The notes below the pieces were generated by a model. The model saw nothing but the letters and a program-made list of their open reading frames with translations. It had not been told where the DNA came from and ran no database searches. A stretch of DNA of 64,000 nt. Origin: Bradyrhizobium campsiandrae (GTDB lineage: Bacteria > Pseudomonadota > Alphaproteobacteria > Rhizobiales > Xanthobacteraceae). Shown piece after piece: positions 35,692 to 44,099 of this stretch. Each line of letters starts with the position of its first letter. Position 1 is the first letter of the stretch. The stretch covers positions 1-64,000 of the forward strand of contig NZ_JAANIH010000023.1 of the NCBI RefSeq assembly GCF_014529705.1. The letters are read 5' to 3'. The position numbers were made by a program, and so were the translations under genes.

Positions 35692-35846
35692 CCCGTCATC
35701 CTGAGGCGCCGGAGCCTTGCGGCGCAATTGCGCCGCCGGGCGGAGGCCTCGAAGGATGCACGGCCCGGCTGTATCGGGGCCGTGCATCCTTCGAGGCTCG
35801 CGATGGGCCGCGTTGCGTCCCATCGCTCGCACCTCAGGATGACGGG
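35692..35846. repeat. Palindromic repeat, CCCGTCATCCTGAGG family
   Basis: A 155-base element with perfect 15-base inverted ends (35692-35706 and 35832-35846). Inside is a perfect 20-base inverted repeat, 35747-35766 against 35777-35796, with a 10-base loop. This is a second repeat family, unrelated in sequence to the CGTCATTGCGAG elements but placed only 35 bases from one. Confidence 0.85.
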
Positions 35847-35882
35847 TCTAATGTTCGCAAGGTCGGTGTGGAAGGACGCATA

Positions 35883-36596
35883 TCACCGACCGCGCTTCCC
35901 CTCATCGCCCCCCGCGACCTCCGGCGCCATCGCGGCCCACGCGCTCGATGCGAACTGCCGTCGCCAGGTCACGATGACCACGGCGGCCGTGGTCACGAAC
36001 AGCACCCAGGGGCTGACGAACCAGCCGAGATAGCCGAGCGCGAAGAAGAAGGCGCGCTGGCCGCGGTTGAAATGGCGGCCGGCGGATTCGAACACGCGCG
36101 TGGTCCGCATGACATGGGCCTCGGCCTCCGGCGTGTCGCGTTGCGAGGCCGGCGGCATGCCGCCGTAGAGGATCGCGACATAGTTGAACAGCCGATAGGC
36201 CCAGGCGAATTTGAAGAAGGCGTAGACGCAGATCAGCACCAGACCGACGCATTTCAGCTCCCACATGGCGGGCGAGGTGCTGAGATCGATCGGCAGCTTG
36301 CCGAGAATGGTGATGGCATCGTTGGTGGCATGCAGCAGCGCCAGCGCGCCGCCGAGCGCGAACAGGCTGGTGGAGGCGAAGAAGGCGGTGCCGTTCTGCA
36401 GTGAGGCCATGATCTGCATGTCGACCATGCGCGCCTCGCGGTCGAGCAGGCGGCGGACCCAGACTTCGCGATATCGGTTCATCCGCGCCGACAGACTGTC
36501 GCGGCCATAGGCGGAGTGCTCGAGCGTGGCGGCATAGGCCAGCCATTCGATGATGAAGAAGCCGACGGCGGTGATGTCGACCCAATGCCTGCTCAT
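35883..36596 (-). CDS. DUF599 family membrane protein
   Basis: 237 residues from the ATG at 36596, preceded by GAGGAGAGAGAC. Four hydrophobic segments: WVDITAVGFFIIEWLAYAATL, ASTSLFALGGALALLHA, CVGLVLICVYAFFKFAWAYRL and LGYLGWFVSPWVLFVTTAAVVIV. The RMNRYREVWVRRLLDREARMVDMQIMASLQNG block after the first segment is typical of DUF599 proteins, whose function is not known. The gene ends immediately beside the repeat region at 35.8 kb. Confidence 0.8.
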   Translation of the reverse strand: MSRHWVDITAVGFFIIEWLAYAATLEHSAYGRDSLSARMNRYREVWVRRLLDREARMVDMQIMASLQNGTAFFASTSLFALGGALALLHATNDAITILGKLPIDLSTSPAMWELKCVGLVLICVYAFFKFAWAYRLFNYVAILYGGMPPASQRDTPEAEAHVMRTTRVFESAGRHFNRGQRAFFFALGYLGWFVSPWVLFVTTAAVVIVTWRRQFASSAWAAMAPEVAGGDEGKRGR

Positions 36597-36717
36597 GTCT
36601 CTCTCCTCGCGAGCCGCCACGATTGCCACGCATGGCCAGTAGCGGCAACGATTGATTGGCGGCAGGCGATGGCGTTAAAAGCAGCCGCACAGACGGACTC
36701 AACCAGGGATCCATGAC

Positions 36718-37380
36718 ATGGCAGCGCTCAAGCTCGCGATCGGCAACAAGAACTACTCGTCATGGTCGATGCGGCCCTGGCTCGCGCTCCGCGCCAACGA
36801 CATCCCGTTCGTGGAGACCGTGATTCCGCTCTACACGGACAATCCCGCCGACAAGGAGCAGATCCTGTCCTTCAGCCGCGCCGGCAAGGTGCCGGTGCTG
36901 GTCGACGGCGACATTACGGTGTGGGATTCGCTCGCCATCTTCGAATACATCGCCGAGCGCTATCCGGAGAAGAAGCTGTGGCCCGACGACGTCGCCGCCC
37001 GCGCGTTGGCCCGTTCCGTGTGCGCCGAGATGCATTCCGGCTTCATGGCCTTGCGCAGCGAATGCGGCATGAACCTGCACCGTCCGGTGCGCGCCGTAAC
37101 GCTGTCGGCGGACGCCAAGGCCAACGTCGCGCGCGTGCAGGAGATCTGGCGCACATGCCGGAGCCGCTATGGCGCCGGCGGGCCATTCCTGTTCGGCGGC
37201 TTCGGCGCGGCGGATGCGATGTATGCTCCTGTCGTGCATCGTTTCCGCACCTATGCGATCGAGGTCACGCCGGAGACCAAGGCCTATATGGACACGATGA
37301 TGGCGCTGCCGGCATTCCAGGAATGGACCCGCGACGGGCTCGCCGAAACGCTTGTCATCGAAAGATTCGAGAACGTCTGA
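36718..37380 (+). CDS. Glutathione S-transferase family protein
   Basis: 220 residues. The thioredoxin-like N-terminal domain begins LKLAIGNKNYSSWSMRPWLALRAN (the SSWSMRPW block is the glutathione-site region of this GST group), continues VPVLVDGDITVWDSLAIFEYIAE, the gamma-Glu binding block, and is followed by an all-helical C-terminal domain. It would conjugate or reduce electrophiles with glutathione in the cytoplasm. The ATG at 36718 lies behind AGGGATCC. Not in an obvious operon. Confidence 0.9.
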   Translation: MAALKLAIGNKNYSSWSMRPWLALRANDIPFVETVIPLYTDNPADKEQILSFSRAGKVPVLVDGDITVWDSLAIFEYIAERYPEKKLWPDDVAARALARSVCAEMHSGFMALRSECGMNLHRPVRAVTLSADAKANVARVQEIWRTCRSRYGAGGPFLFGGFGAADAMYAPVVHRFRTYAIEVTPETKAYMDTMMALPAFQEWTRDGLAETLVIERFENV

Positions 37381-37513
37381 CTGGGAGCGCGAGCCGGGAG
37401 AAGGGCGCACCGGTTCTGCGACGAGATCATGCTCGCTCGAAATGTGATTGCGCGCGGCTTGACGGCGTGCCGGCTGGCGGCGCTCAATCGAGGCAACACG
37501 GCTCAGGAGAGGG

Positions 37514-37888
37514 ATGGCCATGGGACTTCTGGACTCACTGGAGAATAACCCCGCATTGCGCAGCGCGCTCGGCCAGCTCGGAGCCGCCGTGCTGCCGGCC
37601 GTGCTGAACGAGGTGCTCGGCAGCAACAATCAGGGCGGCCTGGGCGCGATCGTTGCCAAGCTTCAGCAGGCTGGCTTTGGCGACCAGGTCAAATCCTGGC
37701 TGGGCAATGGCCAGAACCTGCCGATCTCGGCCGACCAGCTCCGCGCCGTGCTCGGCAACGACACCGTCCGGCAGCTCGCCGCGCGCTACAATATCCCGGT
37801 CGACCAGCTCGGCGAGATCCTGGCCCAGGAGCTGCCCAAGGCCGTGGATCAGGCGAGCCCGCAGGGCCATCTGCCCCACGGCGCCTGA
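37514..37888 (+). CDS. YidB-like (DUF937) protein
   Basis: 124 residues. MGLLDSLENNPALRSALGQLGAAVLPAVLNEVLGSNNQGGLGAIVAKLQQAGFGDQVKSWLGNGQN follows the DUF937/YidB pattern of helical repeats with LLxxL, and the C-terminal ISADQLRAVLGNDTVRQLAARYNIPVDQLGEILAQELPKAVDQ is its conserved end. Function unknown. Two ATGs (37514, 37520) both fit; AGGAGAGGG precedes them. Confidence 0.82.
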   Translation: MAMGLLDSLENNPALRSALGQLGAAVLPAVLNEVLGSNNQGGLGAIVAKLQQAGFGDQVKSWLGNGQNLPISADQLRAVLGNDTVRQLAARYNIPVDQLGEILAQELPKAVDQASPQGHLPHGA

Positions 37889-38091
37889 GCGGCTGTTCCC
37901 GACGGTATCGCCGGATGCCGGGTTCGGCTTCTATCATCCTGAAAAAACTGCAGGATTTGTGCATTTGCCAGGTCTGATATCGCTGGCCAGAACGCCGCAC
38001 CGCGTGCTATAGGTCGGACCGGGTATTCAGCCGGTCCGTCGCAGTGGGACCCTGGGCACGGCCGGCGCTGTTTGAGTGATGGAGATGGGCG

Positions 38092-38283
38092 TTGAAGCAT
38101 AAATTCCCCGTGGGAACGCGCGTATTATTCACTGCCAGCAACGTCGCGCGCCCGGCTGCGAGTGGCTCATACGAGATCATTCGCCTGCTGCCGACGGAAG
38201 GCGACGACTGCCAGTACCGGATCAAGAGCTCGACCGAAGCTTTCGAACGGGTCGCCAAGGAAAGCCAGCTCGCGCTCTCGTAA
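38092..38283 (+). CDS. Small conserved protein with SH3/KOW-like look
   Basis: 63 residues, starting at a TTG codon with GGAG seven bases upstream (38081-38084). Sequence KFPVGTRVLFTASNVARPAASGSYEIIRLLPTEGDDCQYRIKSSTEAFERVAKESQLAL has a beta-rich pattern like a small SH3 or KOW domain that reads ranges of conditions in many short alphaproteobacterial proteins. No function can be assigned. Stands alone. Confidence 0.65.
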   Translation: MKHKFPVGTRVLFTASNVARPAASGSYEIIRLLPTEGDDCQYRIKSSTEAFERVAKESQLALS

Positions 38284-38439
38284 CGCGCTGACCGCGCCGA
38301 CGCATTGACATTGCGAACGAATTTGCTCCGCTCGCCGTCAAAAGGCCCGCTTCGCCTTGGCAAGGTGGCCAGGGGCAGCTGCCGGTTCGCGGTGCTCGCT
38401 TGACCATCAGCTCTTTGCTCGCGTGAGGGGACATCGCGC

Positions 38440-39435
38440 ATGAACTGGGCTTGGGCCTCGTCGCTCGACCAAATCTGGCGCTCGCCGGCATTCCCGATGT
38501 GGATGACGCTGGCCGCGGCCGGCTTCTTCGGATTGATCCTGCTGATCACGCTCGTGCGTGCCGAGAAATCGGTTGCCAACGGCGCGCTGACCGTCATCAC
38601 GCTGCTCTCGATCGGCATCGCGGTGGCCGCCACGATGCGCATCTATGGGCCGGTGGCGCGCGAAACCTCGACTGCGGACGCCCGCACCCAAGCCACGGTG
38701 ACCGCGACCCTGCCGGCGCTGGCGTGCCTCGATGACCTCGCGGGCGATGCCGTCGCCATCGGCTGCGAGAAGGCGCTGTTCGGCGCGCCCGATGCGGCGG
38801 CGGCGGCTGTTGCCTATACCGCTGCCCGCATCGACCGCCTGACCGCGCTCGGCGATGCCGCGACCGCCGAGAAGAGCCTGACCCTCGAGACGAAGGTGCT
38901 GCGCAAGTCCCTGGAGCGTGATCGCTACGGCCTCGTCGCCCAGGTGCTGGTCGCGCGCGACGGCTGCACCCAGTTCGATTGCGCCGCGTTCCGCTCGCTG
39001 AGCGATCAGCAGCAGGTCGCTGCCAACATGGATACCCATCTCTATGATCAGCTGGTCGCGCGTTACGCGCCGACCTGGAATGCGCCTGCTGCGGCGCCGG
39101 GGGCGCTGCCGCCCAATTCGATCGCCGTGTTGCCGCCCTCGATGCCGACGGGCAAGCCGACCAATGCCGAGTTCCCGAGCGCCTCGTCGACCCCGCCGGT
39201 GAGCATCATGAATCCGGAGCCGCCGACGGCTGCCACGCGCCAGGCACCGGCCGCCAATGCGGCCGCGGCCCCAGCGCCACGCGCGCCGGCAGCAACCTCG
39301 GCCCAGGCCACTGCGCCTGCCGCACCGGCTGCGAAGAAGCCGCCGGCGCCGAAGGCTGCGCGCGCACCTGCCGCTGCGCCGGTTCCGCTCGCGCCGCCCC
39401 CAGCCTCGGCTCCCGCGGCTGCGGATAACGACTAG
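38440..39435 (+). CDS. Membrane-anchored protein with Ala/Pro-rich C-terminus, unknown function
   Basis: 331 residues. Two N-terminal membrane segments (MWMTLAAAGFFGLILLITLV and GALTVITLLSIGIAVAATM) are followed by a helical domain at about 75-210 with four conserved-looking cysteines (LACLDD, IGCEKAL, DGCTQFDC). The last 120 residues are Ala/Pro-rich low-complexity sequence. I do not recognise a named family. It lies 42 bases upstream of the DUF1489 gene in the same direction and may share its transcript. Confidence 0.7.
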   Translation: MNWAWASSLDQIWRSPAFPMWMTLAAAGFFGLILLITLVRAEKSVANGALTVITLLSIGIAVAATMRIYGPVARETSTADARTQATVTATLPALACLDDLAGDAVAIGCEKALFGAPDAAAAAVAYTAARIDRLTALGDAATAEKSLTLETKVLRKSLERDRYGLVAQVLVARDGCTQFDCAAFRSLSDQQQVAANMDTHLYDQLVARYAPTWNAPAAAPGALPPNSIAVLPPSMPTGKPTNAEFPSASSTPPVSIMNPEPPTAATRQAPAANAAAAPAPRAPAATSAQATAPAAPAAKKPPAPKAARAPAAAPVPLAPPPASAPAAADND

Positions 39436-39477
39436 TTCGGCTTTGAAAACCTGCGCCTGGCCCGCTAATGCTGGGCC

Positions 39478-39918
39478 ATGCCACTCCATCTGATCAAGCT
39501 TGCCGTCGGCTGCGACTCCGTCAAGGAATTGAAGGAGTGGGTGGCCGAACGGATGCAGACGGCCAAGAAAAAAGGCCTGCCGCAACACCACATCCACATC
39601 ACCCGCATGGTGCCCAAGCGCGACGCCGAGATTCTGTCGGGCGGCTCGCTCTATTGGGTCATCAAGGGCGAGATCGCCGCGCGGGAAAAGATCATCGGCA
39701 TCGAGCCGTTCCGCGACAAGGACGGCATCGGGCGCTGCCGGATCGTGATGCAGCCGAAGGTGATCTCGGTTTCGCCGCGGCCGATGCGCCCGTTCCAGGG
39801 CTGGCGCTATCTCACGGACGATGCCGTGCCGCCCGATCTCGGCAAGTCCGCCGCAGGCACCATCGCGGCCATGCCGGAGCCGATGCGTCGCGAACTGCGC
39901 GATCTCGGGCTGCTGTAA
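39478..39918 (+). CDS. DUF1489 family protein
   Basis: 146 residues; MPLHLIKLAVGCDSVKELKEWV, HHIHITRMVPKRDAEILSGGSLYWVIKGEIAAREKIIGIEPFRD, and QPKVISVSPRPMRPFQGWRYLTDDAVPPDL are the typical blocks of DUF1489, a soluble family almost confined to Alphaproteobacteria. Function unknown. It is convergent with panC; the two stop codons abut (39918/39919). Confidence 0.9.
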   Translation: MPLHLIKLAVGCDSVKELKEWVAERMQTAKKKGLPQHHIHITRMVPKRDAEILSGGSLYWVIKGEIAAREKIIGIEPFRDKDGIGRCRIVMQPKVISVSPRPMRPFQGWRYLTDDAVPPDLGKSAAGTIAAMPEPMRRELRDLGLL

Positions 39919-40770
39919 CTAGACCGCGATATTGTCGATCAGCCGCGTCGTGCCGAGCTTGGCTGCGACCAGGATCCGCAGCGGCCCGTCCTTGCGTGAG
40001 GTGACCGGGGCCAGCGTCTCGGCATGCCGCACCTCGAAATAGTCGAGGGCAAAGCCGGCCGCCTTGATCGCCTTGGCGCCTCCCGCCATCGCGCTGGCGA
40101 TGGCTTCGCCGGCCTGGATCTGCCCGACGCTGTGCCTCATGGCGCGGTAAAGGGCAGGGGCGATCGCGCGTTCCTCGGCCGAGAGGTAGGCGTTGCGTGA
40201 GGACATCGCGAGCCCGTCGCGTTCGCGCACCGTGCGGGAGCCGATGACCTTGACGCCGAGGTCGAGATCCCGCGCCATCTGCGTCACCACCCGCAGCTGC
40301 TGGAAGTCCTTCTCGCCGAAGATCGCAAGGTCCGGCCGGCACTGCGTGAACAGCTTGCCGACGACGGTGGCGACGCCGCCGAAGAAGTGCGGCCGGAAGC
40401 GGTCTTCGAGGCCGGCCAGCGCGGGCCCCTCCGGGACGATGCGGGTCGCAAAGCCGCTGGGGTACATCGCCTCGACGCCCGGGTGCCAGACGATGTCGAC
40501 GTCCTCGGCCGCGAGCTTGGCGATGTCGGACTTCCAGGTACGGGGATAGGCGCCGAAATCCTCTGATGGGGCGAACTGAGTCGGGTTGACGAAGATCGAT
40601 ACGACGACGCGGCTGGCGCGCCGTTTGGCAAGGCGCACCAGCGACACATGCCCGTCATGGAGGGCCCCCATGGTTGGCACCAGCGCGATCGTGGCCTTTC
40701 GTTTGCGAAGATTGTCGACGGCGCGTCGCAGGGCGGGCACCGTGCGGGCGATCAAGGGGCTTGGTGACAT
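39919..40770 (-). CDS. panC: Pantothenate synthetase (pantoate--beta-alanine ligase)
   Basis: 283 residues from the ATG at 40770, the usual family length. The ATP-site PTMGALHDGH is at residues 32-41, FVNPTQFAPSEDFGAYPRT follows, and FGEKDFQQLRVVTQM and MSSRNAYL complete the signature. It joins pantoate and beta-alanine with ATP in the cytoplasm, the last step of pantothenate (coenzyme A precursor) synthesis. panB is not adjacent. The frame extends 46 codons upstream but that part lacks coding character. It is divergent from mipZ across 268 bases. Confidence 0.96.
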   Translation of the reverse strand: MSPSPLIARTVPALRRAVDNLRKRKATIALVPTMGALHDGHVSLVRLAKRRASRVVVSIFVNPTQFAPSEDFGAYPRTWKSDIAKLAAEDVDIVWHPGVEAMYPSGFATRIVPEGPALAGLEDRFRPHFFGGVATVVGKLFTQCRPDLAIFGEKDFQQLRVVTQMARDLDLGVKVIGSRTVRERDGLAMSSRNAYLSAEERAIAPALYRAMRHSVGQIQAGEAIASAMAGGAKAIKAAGFALDYFEVRHAETLAPVTSRKDGPLRILVAAKLGTTRLIDNIAV

Positions 40771-41038
40771 CAGAACTCGGGAAGGTTGAGGAAGGGCGCG
40801 GCCGGCTAACCTTAACAAGCGGCGGTCGTGGACGCCATGCATCGGCATGCGGCACAGCATCCCGCGCAGTGCCGCGCAGGATGTCTTCGCCATTGTGGGC
40901 TGGATCACAGACTAGAAGCGGCGGTGCGATTCATGATGAAGAGCTACGCACATCGATTTGCATTTCCTGTCACGCATTTCACTTGACCGCAGACGCGGCC
41001 AACTCGAAGATATTGCTTAAGGGGTGTTGAGGATCGCC

Positions 41039-41962
41039 ATGCTTGTGCAGGCCAGCCAAAGCCAATCGGGCTCGGCGCACGTCGTTGTGCTCGGCAATGA
41101 GAAGGGCGGCTCCGGCAAATCGACCACCGCCTTGCATATCGCGGTTGCGCTCCTGAAGGCCGGCCAACGCGTCGCCACCATCGACCTCGACTGCCGCCAG
41201 CAAAGCTTCACCCACTACATCAACAACCGCTCCGCCTGGGCGCGCCGCACCAAGCTCGATCTCGAGCTCCCGGTGCATCGCTGCATCAAGCTCGGCGAGA
41301 CCATGCAGATTGCCGAGAACGAGAACTCCGAGTTCCAGCAATTCATGGAGGCGGTCTCGGCGGTCGAGAGCAGTTTTGACTTCATCGTCATCGATACGCC
41401 CGGCACCGACAGCTATCTGATGCGGCTGGCCCATTCGATGGCCGATACGCTCGTCACCCCGATCAACGACAGCTTTCTCGACTTCGACGTGCTCGGCACC
41501 GTCGATCCCGCCAACTACGCGGTAACCGGCGAGAGTCATTACGCCGAGATGGTGCGCGACGTCAGGCGCAAGCGCCGCCAGCTCGACGGCTCGACCACCG
41601 ACTGGATCGTGGTGCGCAACCGCCTGTCGATGCTCGGGTCCCGCAACAAGCAACTCGTCGCCGACGGGCTGAAGGATCTGTCGCTGCGGCTCGGCTTTCG
41701 CTACGTCGACGGCTTCGCCGAACGCGTCGTCTACCGCGAGTTTTTCCCGCGCGGCCTCACGGCGCTCGACGAAATCGACGAGGCCACGCTTGGCATGCGG
41801 CCCAATCTCGGCCATCTCACCGCGCGGGAAGAGGTGACGGGACTGCTGCGTCAGCTCAAGCTGCCGCTCGACGAGCGTGGCCGGCGCCGTGCGGCAAATC
41901 GCGCCGAGTGGTTCAGCCAGGTGGATAAGCCGCTCGAGCTCCACGACATCCTTGGCGTCTAG
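41039..41962 (+). CDS. mipZ: Division-plane positioning ATPase MipZ
   Basis: 307 residues, a ParA/MinD-type P-loop ATPase. The deviant Walker A NEKGGSGKST is near residues 20-29, followed by VATIDLDCRQQSFTHYINNR and the Walker B DFIVIDTPGTDSYLMRLAHSMAD. The extra FLDFDVLGTVDP and SMLGSRNK blocks are those of MipZ. In alphaproteobacteria MipZ dimers bind DNA, interact with ParB at the poles and inhibit FtsZ so the ring forms at midcell. The ATG at 41039 is preferred over an in-frame GTG at 41024. Transcribed alone. Confidence 0.93.
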   Translation: MLVQASQSQSGSAHVVVLGNEKGGSGKSTTALHIAVALLKAGQRVATIDLDCRQQSFTHYINNRSAWARRTKLDLELPVHRCIKLGETMQIAENENSEFQQFMEAVSAVESSFDFIVIDTPGTDSYLMRLAHSMADTLVTPINDSFLDFDVLGTVDPANYAVTGESHYAEMVRDVRRKRRQLDGSTTDWIVVRNRLSMLGSRNKQLVADGLKDLSLRLGFRYVDGFAERVVYREFFPRGLTALDEIDEATLGMRPNLGHLTAREEVTGLLRQLKLPLDERGRRRAANRAEWFSQVDKPLELHDILGV

Positions 41963-42299
41963 GCGGTACGACGCTACTTCCGGATGATCATAATTGCAGG
42001 TTCCCGCGGGAACCCGGCGTACCCGACGTTTGTTTTCACCATGCATTCACCGGGAAATCGAACCCGGTGGTGACGGGTTGCGTCGAATGGTCGGATGCAT
42101 CCGGGCGTAGCGGTATCAGAACAGGGTGCCTACCAAACGTGTGCGTCGCACAATGAAAGGGCTGCCGGATCACAATATTTAGCCTTCCTGTCACGCGCCT
42201 GTGACATATATTAGGGAATAGGCGCGAAGGGGCCGGAGAGCTCCTCGAACACGATTTTCAACAGGGATCAGGCCGCAAGGCCTGAGGCTGAGGACGAAA
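41963..42299. other. Intergenic region between mipZ and hydrolase genes
   Basis: This 337-base stretch holds no gene. It has the perfect 16-base palindrome GGTTCCCGCGGGAACC at 41999-42014, possibly the mipZ terminator although no T-run follows directly, the PhaR-like palindrome at 42140-42152 (listed separately) and AT-rich sequence at 42200-42220 (GACATATATTAGGGAATAG) that may hold the -10 box of the hydrolase promoter. Confidence 0.5.
42140..42152. promoter_or_regulatory. PhaR-like palindrome TGTGCGTCGCACA upstream of hydrolase gene
   Basis: A perfect palindrome (TGTGCG-T-CGCACA) 148 bases before the hydrolase start. The identical 13-mer lies in the phasin promoter at 47156-47168. TGC/GCA-rich palindromes of this type are the recognised binding sites of PhaR, the PHB-sensing repressor. 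Function here is inferred from the shared sequence. Confidence 0.55.
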
Positions 42300-43160
42300 A
42301 TGAAGCGTGGAATTGCCGTTCTGGTTTCTGTCGGAGCCCTCTGCGGCGTCGCCTATTTCACGGCGAGCAAGTGGGCGATCAAGCACGAGACCGTCACTTT
42401 CTACGATGCTTCGCGCGACAATCGTCCCGTGCCTGTCGACGTCGCGGTCCGTCGCGACAAGGAAATGCAGGCCAATGCCGGCATGATCACGCTGCCTGTC
42501 GCCGTGATCAATCACGGCAACACCGTCAAGAACACCGAGTACGGATTCCTCGCCAACGTATTTGCCGCGCGCGGCTACCTCGTGGTCAGCCCGCAACATG
42601 ATTTGCCGACCGATCCGCCGATGGTGACCAAGCCCGGCGAGCTCTATGTCGGCCGTCTGCCGCAAATCCTGCGCGGCGTCGCCAACATCCATCTGGCGAT
42701 GCAGGAGATGAAGAAGGTTCAGCCCAACGCCGACTATTCCAGGGTGACGATGGTCGGCCATTCCATGGGCGGCGACATCACGATGTATTTCGCCAAGCAG
42801 TATCCGGACGAGGTCAAGAAAGTTGTGACGCTGGACAATCTCCGCGTCCCGTTCGTGACTGCGGGCAAATTCAAGATCCTGTCGTTCCGTTCTCACGATC
42901 CGCAGTTCAAGACCGATCCGGGCGTGATCCCGACGGACGAGGAGTGCGAGAAGGCCGGTATTCAGGTCGTGAAGACTGATTTCCAGCACAACGACATGCG
43001 CGACACCGGCCCTGACGACGCCAAGAACTCGATCCAGGGCATGCTCGATAAATTCCTGAGCGACACTGACAGCTCGATAGCGCCGGTCGACACGCGTTCG
43101 GCTCCGCCCAAGATCCTGGAGCCCGGTCCGGTCGCACTGATGGCCCCCGCCAAGAGCTGA
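42300..43160 (+). CDS. Alpha/beta hydrolase, membrane-anchored or exported
   Basis: 286 residues. An N-terminal hydrophobic segment (KRGIAVLVSVGALCGVAYFTA) could be a signal or anchor. The nucleophile elbow GHSMGG is near residue 155 after VTMVGHS, and VINHGNTVKNTEYGFLANVFAARGYLVVSPQHD carries the oxyanion region. A later His in DFQHNDMRDTG is a candidate third catalytic residue. It is an esterase/lipase-like enzyme of unknown substrate. The PhaR-like palindrome upstream, identical to that of the phasin gene, hints at a link to polyhydroxybutyrate metabolism. A terminator follows. Confidence 0.82.
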   Translation: MKRGIAVLVSVGALCGVAYFTASKWAIKHETVTFYDASRDNRPVPVDVAVRRDKEMQANAGMITLPVAVINHGNTVKNTEYGFLANVFAARGYLVVSPQHDLPTDPPMVTKPGELYVGRLPQILRGVANIHLAMQEMKKVQPNADYSRVTMVGHSMGGDITMYFAKQYPDEVKKVVTLDNLRVPFVTAGKFKILSFRSHDPQFKTDPGVIPTDEECEKAGIQVVKTDFQHNDMRDTGPDDAKNSIQGMLDKFLSDTDSSIAPVDTRSAPPKILEPGPVALMAPAKS

Positions 43161-43183
43161 TCGTCCGTAGCCTCAACGTTCAA

Positions 43184-43221
43184 AAAGCCTCCGCCGGCTC
43201 CCACCTGCGGAGGCTTTGTTC
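43184..43221 (+). terminator. Terminator after hydrolase gene
   Basis: AAAGCCTCCGC (43184-43194) pairs with GCGGAGGCTTT (43207-43217) around a 12-base loop, then GTTC. Located 24 bases after the stop. Confidence 0.75.
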
Positions 43222-43279
43222 ATTGATCGGGCAGGGCATGCTATCCACATTGGTGACGTAAGACCAAGTGTGACCTCGG

Positions 43280-44035
43280 ATGCCGGGCGACCCCATCAAA
43301 CCGCGCAATAGCGATGCCGTATCGGCCAGAGCCGAAAGCGACGGCGCGTTGCCCCAGGCAACGACGTCGAGCTCGGAGGACGTCGCTGCCTTTGTCGCCA
43401 AGGCGCGCGCGCTGTCGCCGCACGCCCCCGGCGCCAAGGGCCGCTTGATCTTTGCACTGGATGCGACGATGAGCCGGCAGCCGACCTGGGATATGGCCTG
43501 TGCGCTTCAGGCCGACATGTTTCGCGAGGCTGCGGCCCTCGGCAGCCTCGACATCCGGCTCGTCTATTATCGCGGCTACAACGAATGCCGCGCGACCGGG
43601 TGGATCTCCGACAGTGGCAAACTCGCGACGTTGATGAGCAAGATCGATTGCCGCGGTGGCGATACGCAGATCGGCCGGGTGCTGACCGACGCGAGGCGCG
43701 AGGCGGTTGCATCCGGCGTGCGTGCCGTGGTCTTCGTCGGTGATGCCATGGAGGAGAAGGTCGACGCGCTTTGCGCCAAGGCCGGCGAACTCGGCATGCT
43801 GAAGGTGCCCGTCTTTCTGTTTCAGGAAGGCCATGACGCGGTTGCCGAGCAGGCGTTTCGCGAGATCGCGCGTCTGACGGGGGGCGCCTGGTGCCGGTTC
43901 GATCCGGGCGCGGCGGCGCAGTTACGGGAGCTGTTGCGGGCCGCCGCGGCCTATGCCGCCGGCGGCCGCGAGGCATTGCTGCGATTGGCAAAGACGGCGA
44001 GCGGTGCGGCGAAGCTGATCGGCCAGATGAAGTGA
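43280..44035 (+). CDS. VWA-domain protein
   Basis: 251 residues. A von Willebrand A fold starts at about residue 55: GRLIFALDATMSRQPTW has a degenerate metal site (D-x-T-x-S), with IRLVYYRGYNECRATGWI and RAVVFVGDAMEEKVDALCAKAGEL as later strands. No signal peptide or membrane segment, so it is cytosolic. The gene runs directly into the DnaJ-domain gene 64 bases on; the pairing recurs in my memory of related genomes but was not checked. Role unknown. Confidence 0.8.
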   Translation: MPGDPIKPRNSDAVSARAESDGALPQATTSSSEDVAAFVAKARALSPHAPGAKGRLIFALDATMSRQPTWDMACALQADMFREAAALGSLDIRLVYYRGYNECRATGWISDSGKLATLMSKIDCRGGDTQIGRVLTDARREAVASGVRAVVFVGDAMEEKVDALCAKAGELGMLKVPVFLFQEGHDAVAEQAFREIARLTGGAWCRFDPGAAAQLRELLRAAAAYAAGGREALLRLAKTASGAAKLIGQMK

Positions 44036-44099
44036 GACCGGCGCTTCCGGCTCGCCGCGGCAGCATGCTTTTTGAGAATTGGACGACTATATTCGGGCC

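Larger units (their letters stand above)
34814..35882. other. Gene-free region of about 1.07 kb filled with repeats
   Basis: No reading frame here has ribosome-site support or coding character; a 104-residue Arg-rich frame at 34946-35260 is probably spurious. The region holds, in order, a long structured element (about 34945-35550), a copy of the CGTCATTGCGAG repeat and a larger palindrome with CCCGTCATCCTGAGG ends. It separates the TonB-like gene from the DUF599 gene. Confidence 0.7.

Noticed and set aside
41999..42014. Palindrome GGTTCCCGCGGGAACC just after mipZ as a parS-like ParB site
   Set aside because: It keeps only GTTCC/GGAAC arms; the central CACGTG-like core of known parS sites is replaced by CGCG, and no parAB genes are near. 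A simple hairpin is more likely.
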